From an uncultured Gemmatimonadota bacterium (lineage in GTDB: Bacteria; Latescibacterota; UBA2968; UBA8231), in the NCBI GenBank assembly GCA_903893785.1, contig CAITNQ010000393.1, positions 1-52,777 of the forward strand: DNA of 52,777 bases, read 5' to 3'. The translations under genes were made by a program, and so were the position numbers. Positions 40,642-48,500 of the stretch are shown here, one piece after another. Position 1 is the first letter of the stretch. Each line of letters starts with the position of its first letter. The notes beneath the pieces are model-generated. The model saw only the letters and a list, made by a program, of their open reading frames with translations, was not told the origin of the DNA and ran no database searches.

Positions 40642-41785
40642 GCACCCGGCGCCGGATCGCCCCCATCAGCTCGCGGCCCACAGCGGCCCCGGCAGCCCGA
40701 GCCTCGTAAATGGCCCGCCCGGTGGCGGCCACCTGGGTCGCCAGTTCGGGGTCGGCGCGCAGTTCCAGCAGGGCGCGGGCCAGCGCCGCCCCGTCGCCGG
40801 GGGCGCACAACAGGGCCGATGCACGGTCGACCAGCAGCTCGCGGATGGCCGGCGAGTCACGGGTGACCACGGGTCGCCCCAGCGCCAGCGAGCCCAGCAC
40901 CTTGTACGGGATGACGCGCGCCGCTTTGTCAGTGGTGCCGAAAATGCCCAGGCACACCTGGGCGACCCGCACTCTGGCGGCCAGTTCGCTCGCGTTCAGC
41001 CACTGTTCGACGAAATCGACGTTGGTCAGACGCAGCCGTGCCGCCGTGGCCCGCATGGCTGGGTAGAGCTGCCCATTCCCGATCAGTTCAAAGCGCACCT
41101 CGGTGCAGTCGGCCAACAGCGCGGCCGCTTCGAGGATGACATCGACGCCGTGCAGGGGCACATAGGTGCCAAAGAACAGGACGCGGAACTCACCCGCGGG
41201 CGGGTCTGCCACAGCCGGTGCCAGGGCCGCTACGGCCGCGAACTCGTGGCCGACGAACGACCGGTGGAAACGCCACAGGGGCATGTCGAGGAGGGCGGCA
41301 TAGTGGCGCGCCTGGGCGTGCGTGTCGACCAGCACCAGGTCCGCCCGGCGGAAGGCATAGCGGTCCAGGCGCAACAGCAGCCAGGCAACCCATCCGTTGG
41401 GCCGCCAGCGCTGCCGGTCGACGATCAGCGTGTCGTACAGTGAGATGAAGGCCACCAACAGCAGCAGCCGATGCCGACGACGCGCCAGGCGGCGGGCCAG
41501 GCCCATGTCCAGGTACCCAGGGTAGCCGACTACCACACACTCGTGCGGCGCCTGCTCGCGGTACCGTTGCGCCAAGCGCCGGCGGGTGCCCGGCAACCGC
41601 CGCAGCAGCGCCAGCCAGCGAGCCACGCCCGGACGCATCGCGGCCGCATGCAGGGGGCCGGCCGGCCACAGTTCCTCGCGACACTCGGCTACCGCTGCCC
41701 CGGCCGACCGCAGGCCGTCGATCAGGAAGCGGTTCACCGGGTACCCGGCGCCGGTAACATAGGTGCCGAAGAAACAGACCCTCAT
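40631..41785 (-). CDS. GT4-type glycosyltransferase
   Basis: This is a 384-aa protein. I chose the ATG at 41785 because it overlaps the GT2 stop as ATGA and begins MRVCFFGTYVTGAGYPVNRF. The C-terminal Rossmann domain has FRVLFFGTYVPLHGVDVILE, FELIGNGQLYPAM, then a NVDFVEQWLNASELA segment and PYKVLGSLALGRPVVT as the nucleotide-sugar-binding motif. No signal peptide or membrane span is visible, and no coupling to the flippase is seen. Its position directly after the first GT2 gene puts it at the start of the operon, where early steps of the assembly would be expected, but transferase order cannot be read from gene order. Confidence 0.86.
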   Translation of the reverse strand: MRVCFFGTYVTGAGYPVNRFLIDGLRSAGAAVAECREELWPAGPLHAAAMRPGVARWLALLRRLPGTRRRLAQRYREQAPHECVVVGYPGYLDMGLARRLARRRHRLLLLVAFISLYDTLIVDRQRWRPNGWVAWLLLRLDRYAFRRADLVLVDTHAQARHYAALLDMPLWRFHRSFVGHEFAAVAALAPAVADPPAGEFRVLFFGTYVPLHGVDVILEAAALLADCTEVRFELIGNGQLYPAMRATAARLRLTNVDFVEQWLNASELAARVRVAQVCLGIFGTTDKAARVIPYKVLGSLALGRPVVTRDSPAIRELLVDRASALLCAPGDGAALARALLELRADPELATQVAATGRAIYEARAAGAAVGRELMGAIRRRVRGG

Positions 41786-42666
41786 GCCTCGGTCCGTTCG
41801 AAACGGAGTTGAGCGATCTGTTCGGCAACCAGCCCCATCATGAACACGATCACCGAGGTGGTGAACAGGAGCATCGACATGTTGGTGAAGCGATGCACCG
41901 TGAAGAAGGTGTACCCGTAGTAGCCCACGCCCATCAGGAACAGGTACATGCTGACCGGCAGGAAGACCTTCAGCGGCGAGAAGAGCATACAAATCTTCAT
42001 GATCACCAACAGGAACTTGGAGCCATCGGTCAGCAGACGGATCTTGCTCTTGCCGTGGCGACGATGGGCCCGGATAGGCACATAACAGACGCTGAAACCA
42101 CCGCGCATAAAACACAGGGTCAGCGTGGTCGGCGACGAGAAGCCGTTGGGGAGGAGACCCAGGTACTGGCGCGCCACCTGCCGCCGCATGGCGCGGAAAC
42201 CCGACGTGAGATCCTCAACCCGCTGACCGGTGACATAACTGGCAACTCGGTTGTAGAGCCCGTTGGCCAACCGGCGGTGCCATCCAGCCTGAGACCCCGG
42301 GTCGCGGGCGCCCACGACCATGTCATAGCGATCGCAGGCGGCCAGCAGGCGATCCAGGTCACCGGGGTCGTGCTGGCCGTCAGCATCCATGACGACGACA
42401 ACGCGACCGCGGGCGTGGCGGATCCCGGTCTTTACCGCCGCCCCGTTGCCCAGGTTGTAGGGGTGCTCAAACACGCGCACTGAAGGAGCCGCATCGCGGG
42501 CCGCCATCGCGGTGCCGTCGGTCGAGCCGTCGGAGACGAGCAATATCTCGTAGCTGTGCGGCGTGGCCGCCAGGTGAGCCACCAGGCGGCCCAGAACGGC
42601 GGCGATGCTGCGCACCTCGTTGTACGCAGGCAAAATGACGCTGACGTCGATTTCCCCAGATGCCAT
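41782..42666 (-). CDS. GT2 dolichol/undecaprenyl-phosphate-mannose-synthase-like enzyme with C-terminal spans
   Basis: This is a 294-aa protein, the first gene of the glycan operon. ATG at 42666. GT2 motifs: VILPAYNE (PAYNE 13-17), VSDGSTDGT at about 44-52 and VMDADGQHD with DxD at 94-96; the SGFRAM and SSPTTLT segments belong to the acceptor half. Two hydrophobic spans close the protein (about 231-252 and 264-284). Together this is the DPM1/ArnC/GtrB pattern: transfer of a sugar from a nucleotide to polyprenyl phosphate on the cytoplasmic side of the membrane. The product is the expected donor for the TMTC-like GT-C enzymes. The sugar is not deducible. Confidence 0.88.
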   Translation of the reverse strand: MASGEIDVSVILPAYNEVRSIAAVLGRLVAHLAATPHSYEILLVSDGSTDGTAMAARDAAPSVRVFEHPYNLGNGAAVKTGIRHARGRVVVVMDADGQHDPGDLDRLLAACDRYDMVVGARDPGSQAGWHRRLANGLYNRVASYVTGQRVEDLTSGFRAMRRQVARQYLGLLPNGFSSPTTLTLCFMRGGFSVCYVPIRAHRRHGKSKIRLLTDGSKFLLVIMKICMLFSPLKVFLPVSMYLFLMGVGYYGYTFFTVHRFTNMSMLLFTTSVIVFMMGLVAEQIAQLRFERTEA

Positions 42667-42870
42667 GCCTGCACCCTGGATGCCGCAGTGGATGAACCCA
42701 TGGTCGGGCGGGGAGCAGGCAACAACCGCGGCTCACAGGCCGCCGCGCGGCAGGAGCCGCCGGCCCCCGCACTCCCCTGGGGCGTACGCCCAGGAATGCG
42801 CCGAAGCCAGGCCGGGTTGCTGAAGAGGACAGGGGGCCGCCTCCCGGGCGGGGAGCACCGGAACTGCAGC
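42667..42870 (-). other. Untranslated leader of the glycan operon (inferred)
   Basis: About 200 bases lie between the predicted transcription start and the first ATG. They contain a hairpin at 42776-42794 (CCTGGGGCG / CGCCCAGG, one-base bulge) and are GC-rich. No gene and no riboswitch pattern is recognisable. A role in antitermination, as for other very long polysaccharide operons, is possible but no ops/JUMPstart-type element was found. Confidence 0.4.
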
Positions 42871-42877
42871 CGGACGT

Positions 42878-42907
42878 AAGGTACAGGCTGTCGCCTCCCG
42901 GTGTCAA
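42878..42907 (-). promoter_or_regulatory. Candidate sigma70-type promoter of the glycan operon
   Basis: On the minus strand TTGACA (42902-42907) is a perfect -35 hexamer. It is followed after 18 bases by TACCTT (42878-42883), which matches three of six bases of the -10 consensus. It lies in the 265-base gap upstream of the first glycan gene and reads into it. The weak -10 makes this a candidate only. Confidence 0.45.
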
Positions 42908-42930
42908 GCTAGGCGGCCGACGGACCTAGC
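42908..42930 (-). terminator. Inverted repeat just after the Ig-like lipoprotein gene (weak terminator or operator)
   Basis: GCTAGG (42908-42913) and CCTAGC (42925-42930) form a 6-base perfect stem with an 11-base loop that starts one base after the stop of the lipoprotein gene. No T-run follows, and it directly abuts the candidate -35 hexamer, so it may be an operator for the glycan operon instead. Confidence 0.35.
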
Positions 42931-42931
42931 C

Positions 42932-43333
42932 TCATTGACCGGCGAAAAGGACGAAGTCCACCTCCAGAGTATCGCGCACCGCCAGGGCCTGGGCGACCAC
43001 CTGACCTCGGCGCGGCCAGCCGTCGCCGGGCGTCGTCAGGACGGCCACGGCGAGCCCATCGCGCGTGAAACTGGAGGCCGTGATGTGTCCCACGGTGGTG
43101 GCGAAGGCAACCACCGTGCTGTCCTCCACGGCGCGGTCCCCGCGTTTGACGGTGGCCCATATCTCGGCGGTGGCGGCGCTGTCCTCCACCGAGATCTGGG
43201 CCGGATAGGCAGCCAGGTCCAGGCTCAGAGTGCGGTCCGACGAACTCGTCGGCGCCACCGACATGGCGCAGCTGCCCAGCCAGCAACCGGCGAACAGGAT
43301 GAGCGCCAAAGGGCGCAACCAAGGGGCGTTCAT
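42932..43333 (-). CDS. Small lipoprotein with an invasin/Big-type Ig-like domain
   Basis: This is a 133-aa protein. The ATG at 43333 overlaps the outer-membrane gene stop as ATGA. The N-terminus is a lipoprotein signal with LGSC as lipobox (Cys22). The mature part looks like one Ig-like bacterial domain (ISVEDSAATAEIWATVKRG, VAFATTVGHITASSFTRDGL, AVAVLTTPGDGWPRRGQVVA), as in Big_1-type repeats. It is probably anchored to the outer membrane or periplasmic face. It is translationally linked to the barrel/CsgG-like protein and might be its partner. Exact role unknown. Confidence 0.72.
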   Translation of the reverse strand: MNAPWLRPLALILFAGCWLGSCAMSVAPTSSSDRTLSLDLAAYPAQISVEDSAATAEIWATVKRGDRAVEDSTVVAFATTVGHITASSFTRDGLAVAVLTTPGDGWPRRGQVVAQALAVRDTLEVDFVLFAGQ

Positions 43334-44835
43334 GGCATGAAATCCGGCGGCACCCAGGCGTAACGGGCGGCCAGCGCGGCCAGCATTCTGCCGGCAAGGT
43401 CGTCGAGGGCGCGCTCCTGGGCGTCCTCCAGATCGGCCGCGGTGCTGCCCACCGTAATGTCGCGCCGATCGGCCGGCAACAGGCGGATGGGACGGCGCAG
43501 CCGACTGCGCCCTGATGCCTGGTCGACCTCGGCCTGGACCCGGCGCTCCTGGCGGTTGCCCGCCACGGTAACCACGCGGTAGCGCAGTGACAAGTCCACC
43601 TCGGCTTCCGGCAGCTTCGCCACCAGAGGCACGTGGAGACCGGCGAAGCGGTCCACCTCGTAGCGAGCGAATTCGCCCGTTATCACCACATCGACGCCCA
43701 GGCGCTCAGCCAGCCGCGCCGCGTCCACGGTGGCCAGGAAGCCACCGTGGGGCACGTCCTCGTACCGTCTGAGATCGACGACCTGGATGCTGTCATGGGG
43801 AGCCAGCCGGCCCGCGAGCTTGTCCACCAGGCGGCGGCCCGCCCGCAGGTCCTCGTAACCGGCAAAGTCAACCAACGCCAGGCGCAGCACATGCGCCGGC
43901 TTGTACGCCCGCTTGGGCCGTGGGGGTGGTTGGTACAGCGCCGACCGGCTCTCCAGGCGCCGGTGCCCGGTCAGATAGCCGTGCAGCCGCACGCCCACGG
44001 TGACGCCGCTGCCGTACGGGTAGTCGAGGAACGCGTACTCGCGGTTGAACTCCAACTCGGTACCGCGGAGGGCATTGATCCGCACGCCGAACTTAAGGGC
44101 TGCCGCCGCCCGCGCCTGTTGAGCGAAACCCAACCGGCTCTGGTACTCCACATTGGCGCTGGCCCAGCGACTGGCGCGGGCCACCTCCAGCCCGACCCCG
44201 TATACCAGTTCGGTCTGCCCAGCCGGATTGCCGGAGCGGAAATAACCGCCGTTCAGATACACCGAAGCCGGACGGAAATTCAGGTCCATGAGCATCTGCA
44301 AGCCCAGGTCCAGCGCCTGGCTACTGAACGGACGCAGGCCGCCCACCTCGTCCAGACCGTGTTGCCCCTTGTACCCCAAGGGCACGCCGATCAGCACTTG
44401 GTACGCGGTGTGCATGGGGCTGGGCACCTTCCCCGGCCGGGACCATTTGATGCCCAGGCACGGGTCGCCGGTGCCGTACTTGTTGAGACCGCCGGCCGAG
44501 TCCATCAGGAAGGGAATGGCGACGCTGGTCTCCAGCGCGGGCGTCAACCCGTAGGCAAAGGCGTAGGTGCCCGTGTAGGCCGAACCGCTGCCCACCCCCG
44601 GTATGGCCACCGACTGGCTGCGACTGAGGTAACGGGCCCGGAACCGCGCCTTGCCCAAGGGCTCCGCGCTGTGGACCAGGTCGAGCCCCTGTCCCGCCGC
44701 CAACGACAGAGCGCCGTTGCGCGGTCGGCGTAGTACCTCCAGGGTCTGGGCTGCCGCCGTTCCCGCAGCCAGTACCGCCAACGTCAGGGCTAGGGCGCCG
44801 ATCCAAACGGCGCCGCCTCGTGCGGGCGTTGCCAC
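43330..44835 (-). CDS. Outer-membrane beta-barrel-like protein fused to a CsgG-like domain
   Basis: This is a 501-aa protein, GTG start at 44835 with AGGTGA before it. A signal peptide (1-29, cleaved at AAA-Q) is followed by about 270 residues of alternating amphipathic strands (ARYLSRSQSVAIPGVGSG, YTGTYAFAYGLTPALETSVA, TELVYGVGLEVARASRWASA), as in transporter-type outer-membrane proteins. From about 310, LRLALVDFAGYEDLRAGR starts a domain resembling CsgG/FlgO-like fold, with VVDLRRYEDVP and ADVVITGEF-like elements (VDVVITGEFARYEVD). The C-terminus continues with VGSTAADLEDAQERALDDLA. CsgG-type proteins act in secretion of surface fibres. Here a fused barrel may serve export or anchoring of the surface proteins encoded upstream. 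This is inference. Confidence 0.65.
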   Translation of the reverse strand: MATPARGGAVWIGALALTLAVLAAGTAAAQTLEVLRRPRNGALSLAAGQGLDLVHSAEPLGKARFRARYLSRSQSVAIPGVGSGSAYTGTYAFAYGLTPALETSVAIPFLMDSAGGLNKYGTGDPCLGIKWSRPGKVPSPMHTAYQVLIGVPLGYKGQHGLDEVGGLRPFSSQALDLGLQMLMDLNFRPASVYLNGGYFRSGNPAGQTELVYGVGLEVARASRWASANVEYQSRLGFAQQARAAAALKFGVRINALRGTELEFNREYAFLDYPYGSGVTVGVRLHGYLTGHRRLESRSALYQPPPRPKRAYKPAHVLRLALVDFAGYEDLRAGRRLVDKLAGRLAPHDSIQVVDLRRYEDVPHGGFLATVDAARLAERLGVDVVITGEFARYEVDRFAGLHVPLVAKLPEAEVDLSLRYRVVTVAGNRQERRVQAEVDQASGRSRLRRPIRLLPADRRDITVGSTAADLEDAQERALDDLAGRMLAALAARYAWVPPDFMP

Positions 44836-44887
44836 CGCGTCACCTGTAGGGTTATCCCGGTCCGCAGCCAGAGCCGCCTCCTGTTCC

Positions 44888-45583
44888 TCACTGCCCCGTC
44901 AGCGTCAAGGCCATGTCGCTGAGCGCCCGGATGAGCTGGCCCGGATCCACATAGCGGTAGTCGCTGCGCAGGATGCGCAGCTGGGCCGCGGCATTGCCCG
45001 GATCGGCCTTCTCGGTGGCGCTGTACCGCCCGAGCTGCACGTACGCCTGAGCCAGCATGACCCGCACGTGACGGGCATCGATGCCGTCGTGGGCCAGTCG
45101 GCGTTCGCTGGTGTCAGTCCGATAGGCCGAGTTGTACTTCTGGTCGCGATCGAGCGCCTGCAGGCAATACTGCACCACGTCGTTGTATTGGCGCTGGGCC
45201 AGGCAAACCCCGGCCCAACCCACCCACGCATCGGTGTTCTGCCCATTGAGGGTCGTGGAGCGGCGGAAGGCGTCGGCCGCGCTGTTCAGGTCTTGCTGCC
45301 GGAAGTAGGTCCAGCCTATACCGTCGTAGGCTTCAGACTTCACTTCGCGCTGGACTTCAGGCTGGTCCTGCAGCGTTTCGGCTTTCGTCAGCGTCGCCGT
45401 AAAGGCAGCGATGGCATCGGTGTAGCTACCGGCGTTGTACAGGTCCCAATCGAGCGGCAGGCGATCGCGCAGCTTGGTCTCCTGCTGCTGCAGGTCCTTG
45501 GGGCCAAGGCCATTGCCACCGCCGCAACCGAACAGCCCAACGGCCACGAAAACCGCCAGCCAGCAGTACCGGGAGAAGCCCAT
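44888..45583 (-). CDS. TPR-containing lipoprotein
   Basis: This is a 231-aa protein. I chose the ATG at 45583 rather than an upstream frame because GAGGTGG precedes it and it starts a lipoprotein signal with LFGC (Cys20). The mature part consists of TPR-like helices (YNAGSYTDAIAAFTATLTKA, GIGWTYFRQQDLNSAADAFR, WVGWAGVCLAQRQYNDVVQY). The C-terminal part is about 90 residues of mixed helix and strand. It starts 8 bases after the sorting-domain protein stop and is followed by a 52-base gap. TPR lipoproteins commonly serve as assembly factors of outer-membrane complexes, here presumably with the barrel-like protein. Confidence 0.8.
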   Translation of the reverse strand: MGFSRYCWLAVFVAVGLFGCGGGNGLGPKDLQQQETKLRDRLPLDWDLYNAGSYTDAIAAFTATLTKAETLQDQPEVQREVKSEAYDGIGWTYFRQQDLNSAADAFRRSTTLNGQNTDAWVGWAGVCLAQRQYNDVVQYCLQALDRDQKYNSAYRTDTSERRLAHDGIDARHVRVMLAQAYVQLGRYSATEKADPGNAAAQLRILRSDYRYVDPGQLIRALSDMALTLTGQ

Positions 45584-45591
45584 GGGCCACC

Positions 45592-48500
45592 TCACTTGAG
45601 CAACGTCAGACGCCGAGCTAGGGCGCTGTCGCGGGTTTCCAGACGACACAGGTACACCCCACTGCCGACCACCGCCCCAGTCTCGTCGCGACCATCCCAG
45701 CTAATCTCGTGCCAGCCATCTGCCAGTGCGCCGCACCACAGGGTGCGCACGAGTTGCCCGCCAAGGCCGTAAACCGACAGGCGAACCGTTGCGGCCAAGT
45801 CCGGCCGGTCCGGGGGCGCGACATAGAAGACGATAGTGGTCGCGGGGTTGAAGGGGTTCGGGTAGTTGGCCGCCAGGGTGCTGGCCCGCGGCCGGGGCGA
45901 AGCCGCCGCTTCCGGCGCCAGGGCCTGCTGGGCGCAGTTGCCGGCGCGATCGCACGCCACCACGACGACCTCGCCCCCCGGGGCCCCGACGTCGGGCAGC
46001 AGGCCAGTCCACCCGCCGTCGGCCGCGTCCAGGGCCACGGGCACCCCTGCCGTCACCACCTGTAGCGACGTTGAGTCGATACCGCTGCCACCATCGGTGG
46101 CTTGCACTGACAGGCGCGGATGGCCCCCGTCGGCGCTGCACGCCAAGGCCAACTGCGGCGGCACACGGTCGCTCAGGATGGCGAAACGCCCTAACGCGTC
46201 GGTGCGGACGGCCTGCCCTGCCCGTCCCAGGTACACCCAGCGGTCGCCCACGGCCCGGTACACCCCCCGGCTGGCATCGGTCCCGGCCCGGGTCGCCAGG
46301 GTAGCCGGCTGCCCCAAGGCCACGGTCTGCGGGAACACCTGCCACTGGCACGCCAGCTCCAGCTCCTGGCCCAGGGCCGGACCCAACTCGTCGGCTGAGG
46401 GGCGCACCGACTGCATGAGCACACCTGTCCCGGGCGCCAGCGCCGCCGCCGGCAACCAGAGTTCCGCGTCCGGGCCAGCCATCGCCAGCGGTTTGCCGAG
46501 CGCTGTGGTAGCGTAGACCACGGAAGTGGTATCGCTGACATCCGTGCCCAGAGCGGTGACTCCCTGCGCCTTGAAGCGCACGGTGCCGCTGCCGGTCGGG
46601 TTCAGCCGCAGGGCGCCCGTCCAGGCCAACACGCCGCGGCCCGACAGGTCGCTCTCGATCTGGCGCAGCCCCACGTTGCTGTCCACGGTGGCGAAACTGC
46701 GCGTCACCGTGGGCATGCCCGACATCGCCCGGCGGGAGGTGACGAAAACCTCGAGGTACAACGGGTTCACCACATTGGGCACCACGAACAGGCCCAGTGT
46801 GGAGTTGTCCACGGGTTCCAGGACCGTCACCTCCAGGGGACCAGTCGCGCGGAAGCCGCCGCCGATGTCAGCGACCAGATACAGGGTGTCCCGGCCAACC
46901 TGACTGCCGACGCCACGCAGACTCAGGCGATGGGGTGGCACGGTGCTGATCACCGGCTGGCAGATCCGCTGGCCAGTGACACTCCACAGGACGTTCGGCG
47001 CTGTACCCGCTACCAGGAAGTCATCGGGCAGGTAGCTGTTGAGTACCGTGGAGCTGTCCTCCTGGCCGCTGACAAACACCACCGGCGGGAAGGCCTTGAG
47101 CGCCCGGTTGCCCAGGGCCGGGTCCAGGGCGATGACGCGGATCGTGTCGCGCCCGGAGATATCGCGCGCCGTATCGCGAGCCACCAGCACCACGCGGGCG
47201 GTCACCGTGTCCGGCGCCACGGCAAACAGGGTCCGGTCCGGGTTGATGCGAACGAACAGGTTACCTGCCGCGCCCAGCATCTCCAGGCTCCACAGCACCA
47301 CCGAGTCGGGATGGGCGACGCGGTCTTCCACGTACTCACTCAGCGAACCGGTGGTGAAAGTCTGGCCGGCGATGAACTGGATGTCGGGGATGGAGCGCAG
47401 GCGCAGCGCCTCGGTCTCGCCATAGACGCGCAGCCGGGCACTGACCGACTGTACGTGGCCCAGAGAGTCGCGCGCGGTGAATTGGAGCGTGTCAGTACCC
47501 ACCTGCAATCCGAACACCGAAAGCACATTGCCCTGCAGGACCCGCGGGATGGAGTGCTGCCCGGCGAGGACAGACACGCTCCATTGGATCGCCGTGTCGG
47601 CTGGCTGCACGTAGTTGTCCAGATCGAGCAACTGCGTGAAGCGGTTGACGGGCACCTGCAGGTCGGCGGGCAGGGGCAGCAGGCGGAATTCGGTCGTTCC
47701 GGGATCGCCGCCCGAGCGGATGGTCACCAGCATGGTGTCGGCGGCCGAGGCGCCTTCGGGCGAGGTGACGCGGAAGATGACCGTTTCGGTCTTGAAGGCG
47801 GCGGTGGGGGTGGCGTAGAAGGTCACCACATGGGTAAGCGGGTCGATCTGCACCTGCAGATTGGCGCCCGAGTAGTTCCCCAGAGCCTCCCACAGCATTT
47901 CATCGTCGCGGTTGTCAGCGTCGTAGTAATAGCCGTCCAGATCGAGCCCGTTGTACGTCTCGCCACGGTCCATGATCAGGTCCGGAATGCCGCCGATGAC
48001 CGGGCGACCGTCTGAGGAGTAGATCCGCAGACGGAGTCCATCGGAGAGATTGGTGGGGTCCGTCACCGTCAGTTGAACCGACTCGTACCCGACCCAGGGG
48101 TTGGGCGCCCCGGGAGCCGCCAGGCTGAGATTGCGCCGTTCGTCCACCCCGATCACCGTGTGCCGCGGATCCGTGGGCAGCAACCAGGCCAGATCAGCCA
48201 CGGCATTGTCGGGATCTGTGACATAGGCATCGAGGGCTTCGACCACCGACGGTCCCCCGGGCGTCAGGTCGACCTTGATCTCGGCCGGGTACACATCCGG
48301 AGGAGCGCTCATCGAGGCGGTCAAGAACAGAACCATCTGGTCCACGAGCGAAGCCGGCGCAGCCGGATCGGCCACGCGGAAGCTGACCCGACCCGTGCCC
48401 TGGTACCCGGCGATGCCGGTGACGGTGATCCGCAGTCCGGCCGCGGTGCGGGTAGTGTCGACGGTGAAGTGCCGACCCGGATCCTCGATCCACGAGAACA

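Noticed and set aside
42667..42870. JUMPstart/ops element in the leader of the glycan operon
   Set aside because: The GGCGGTAGCGT-type sequence was looked for on the minus strand and not found.
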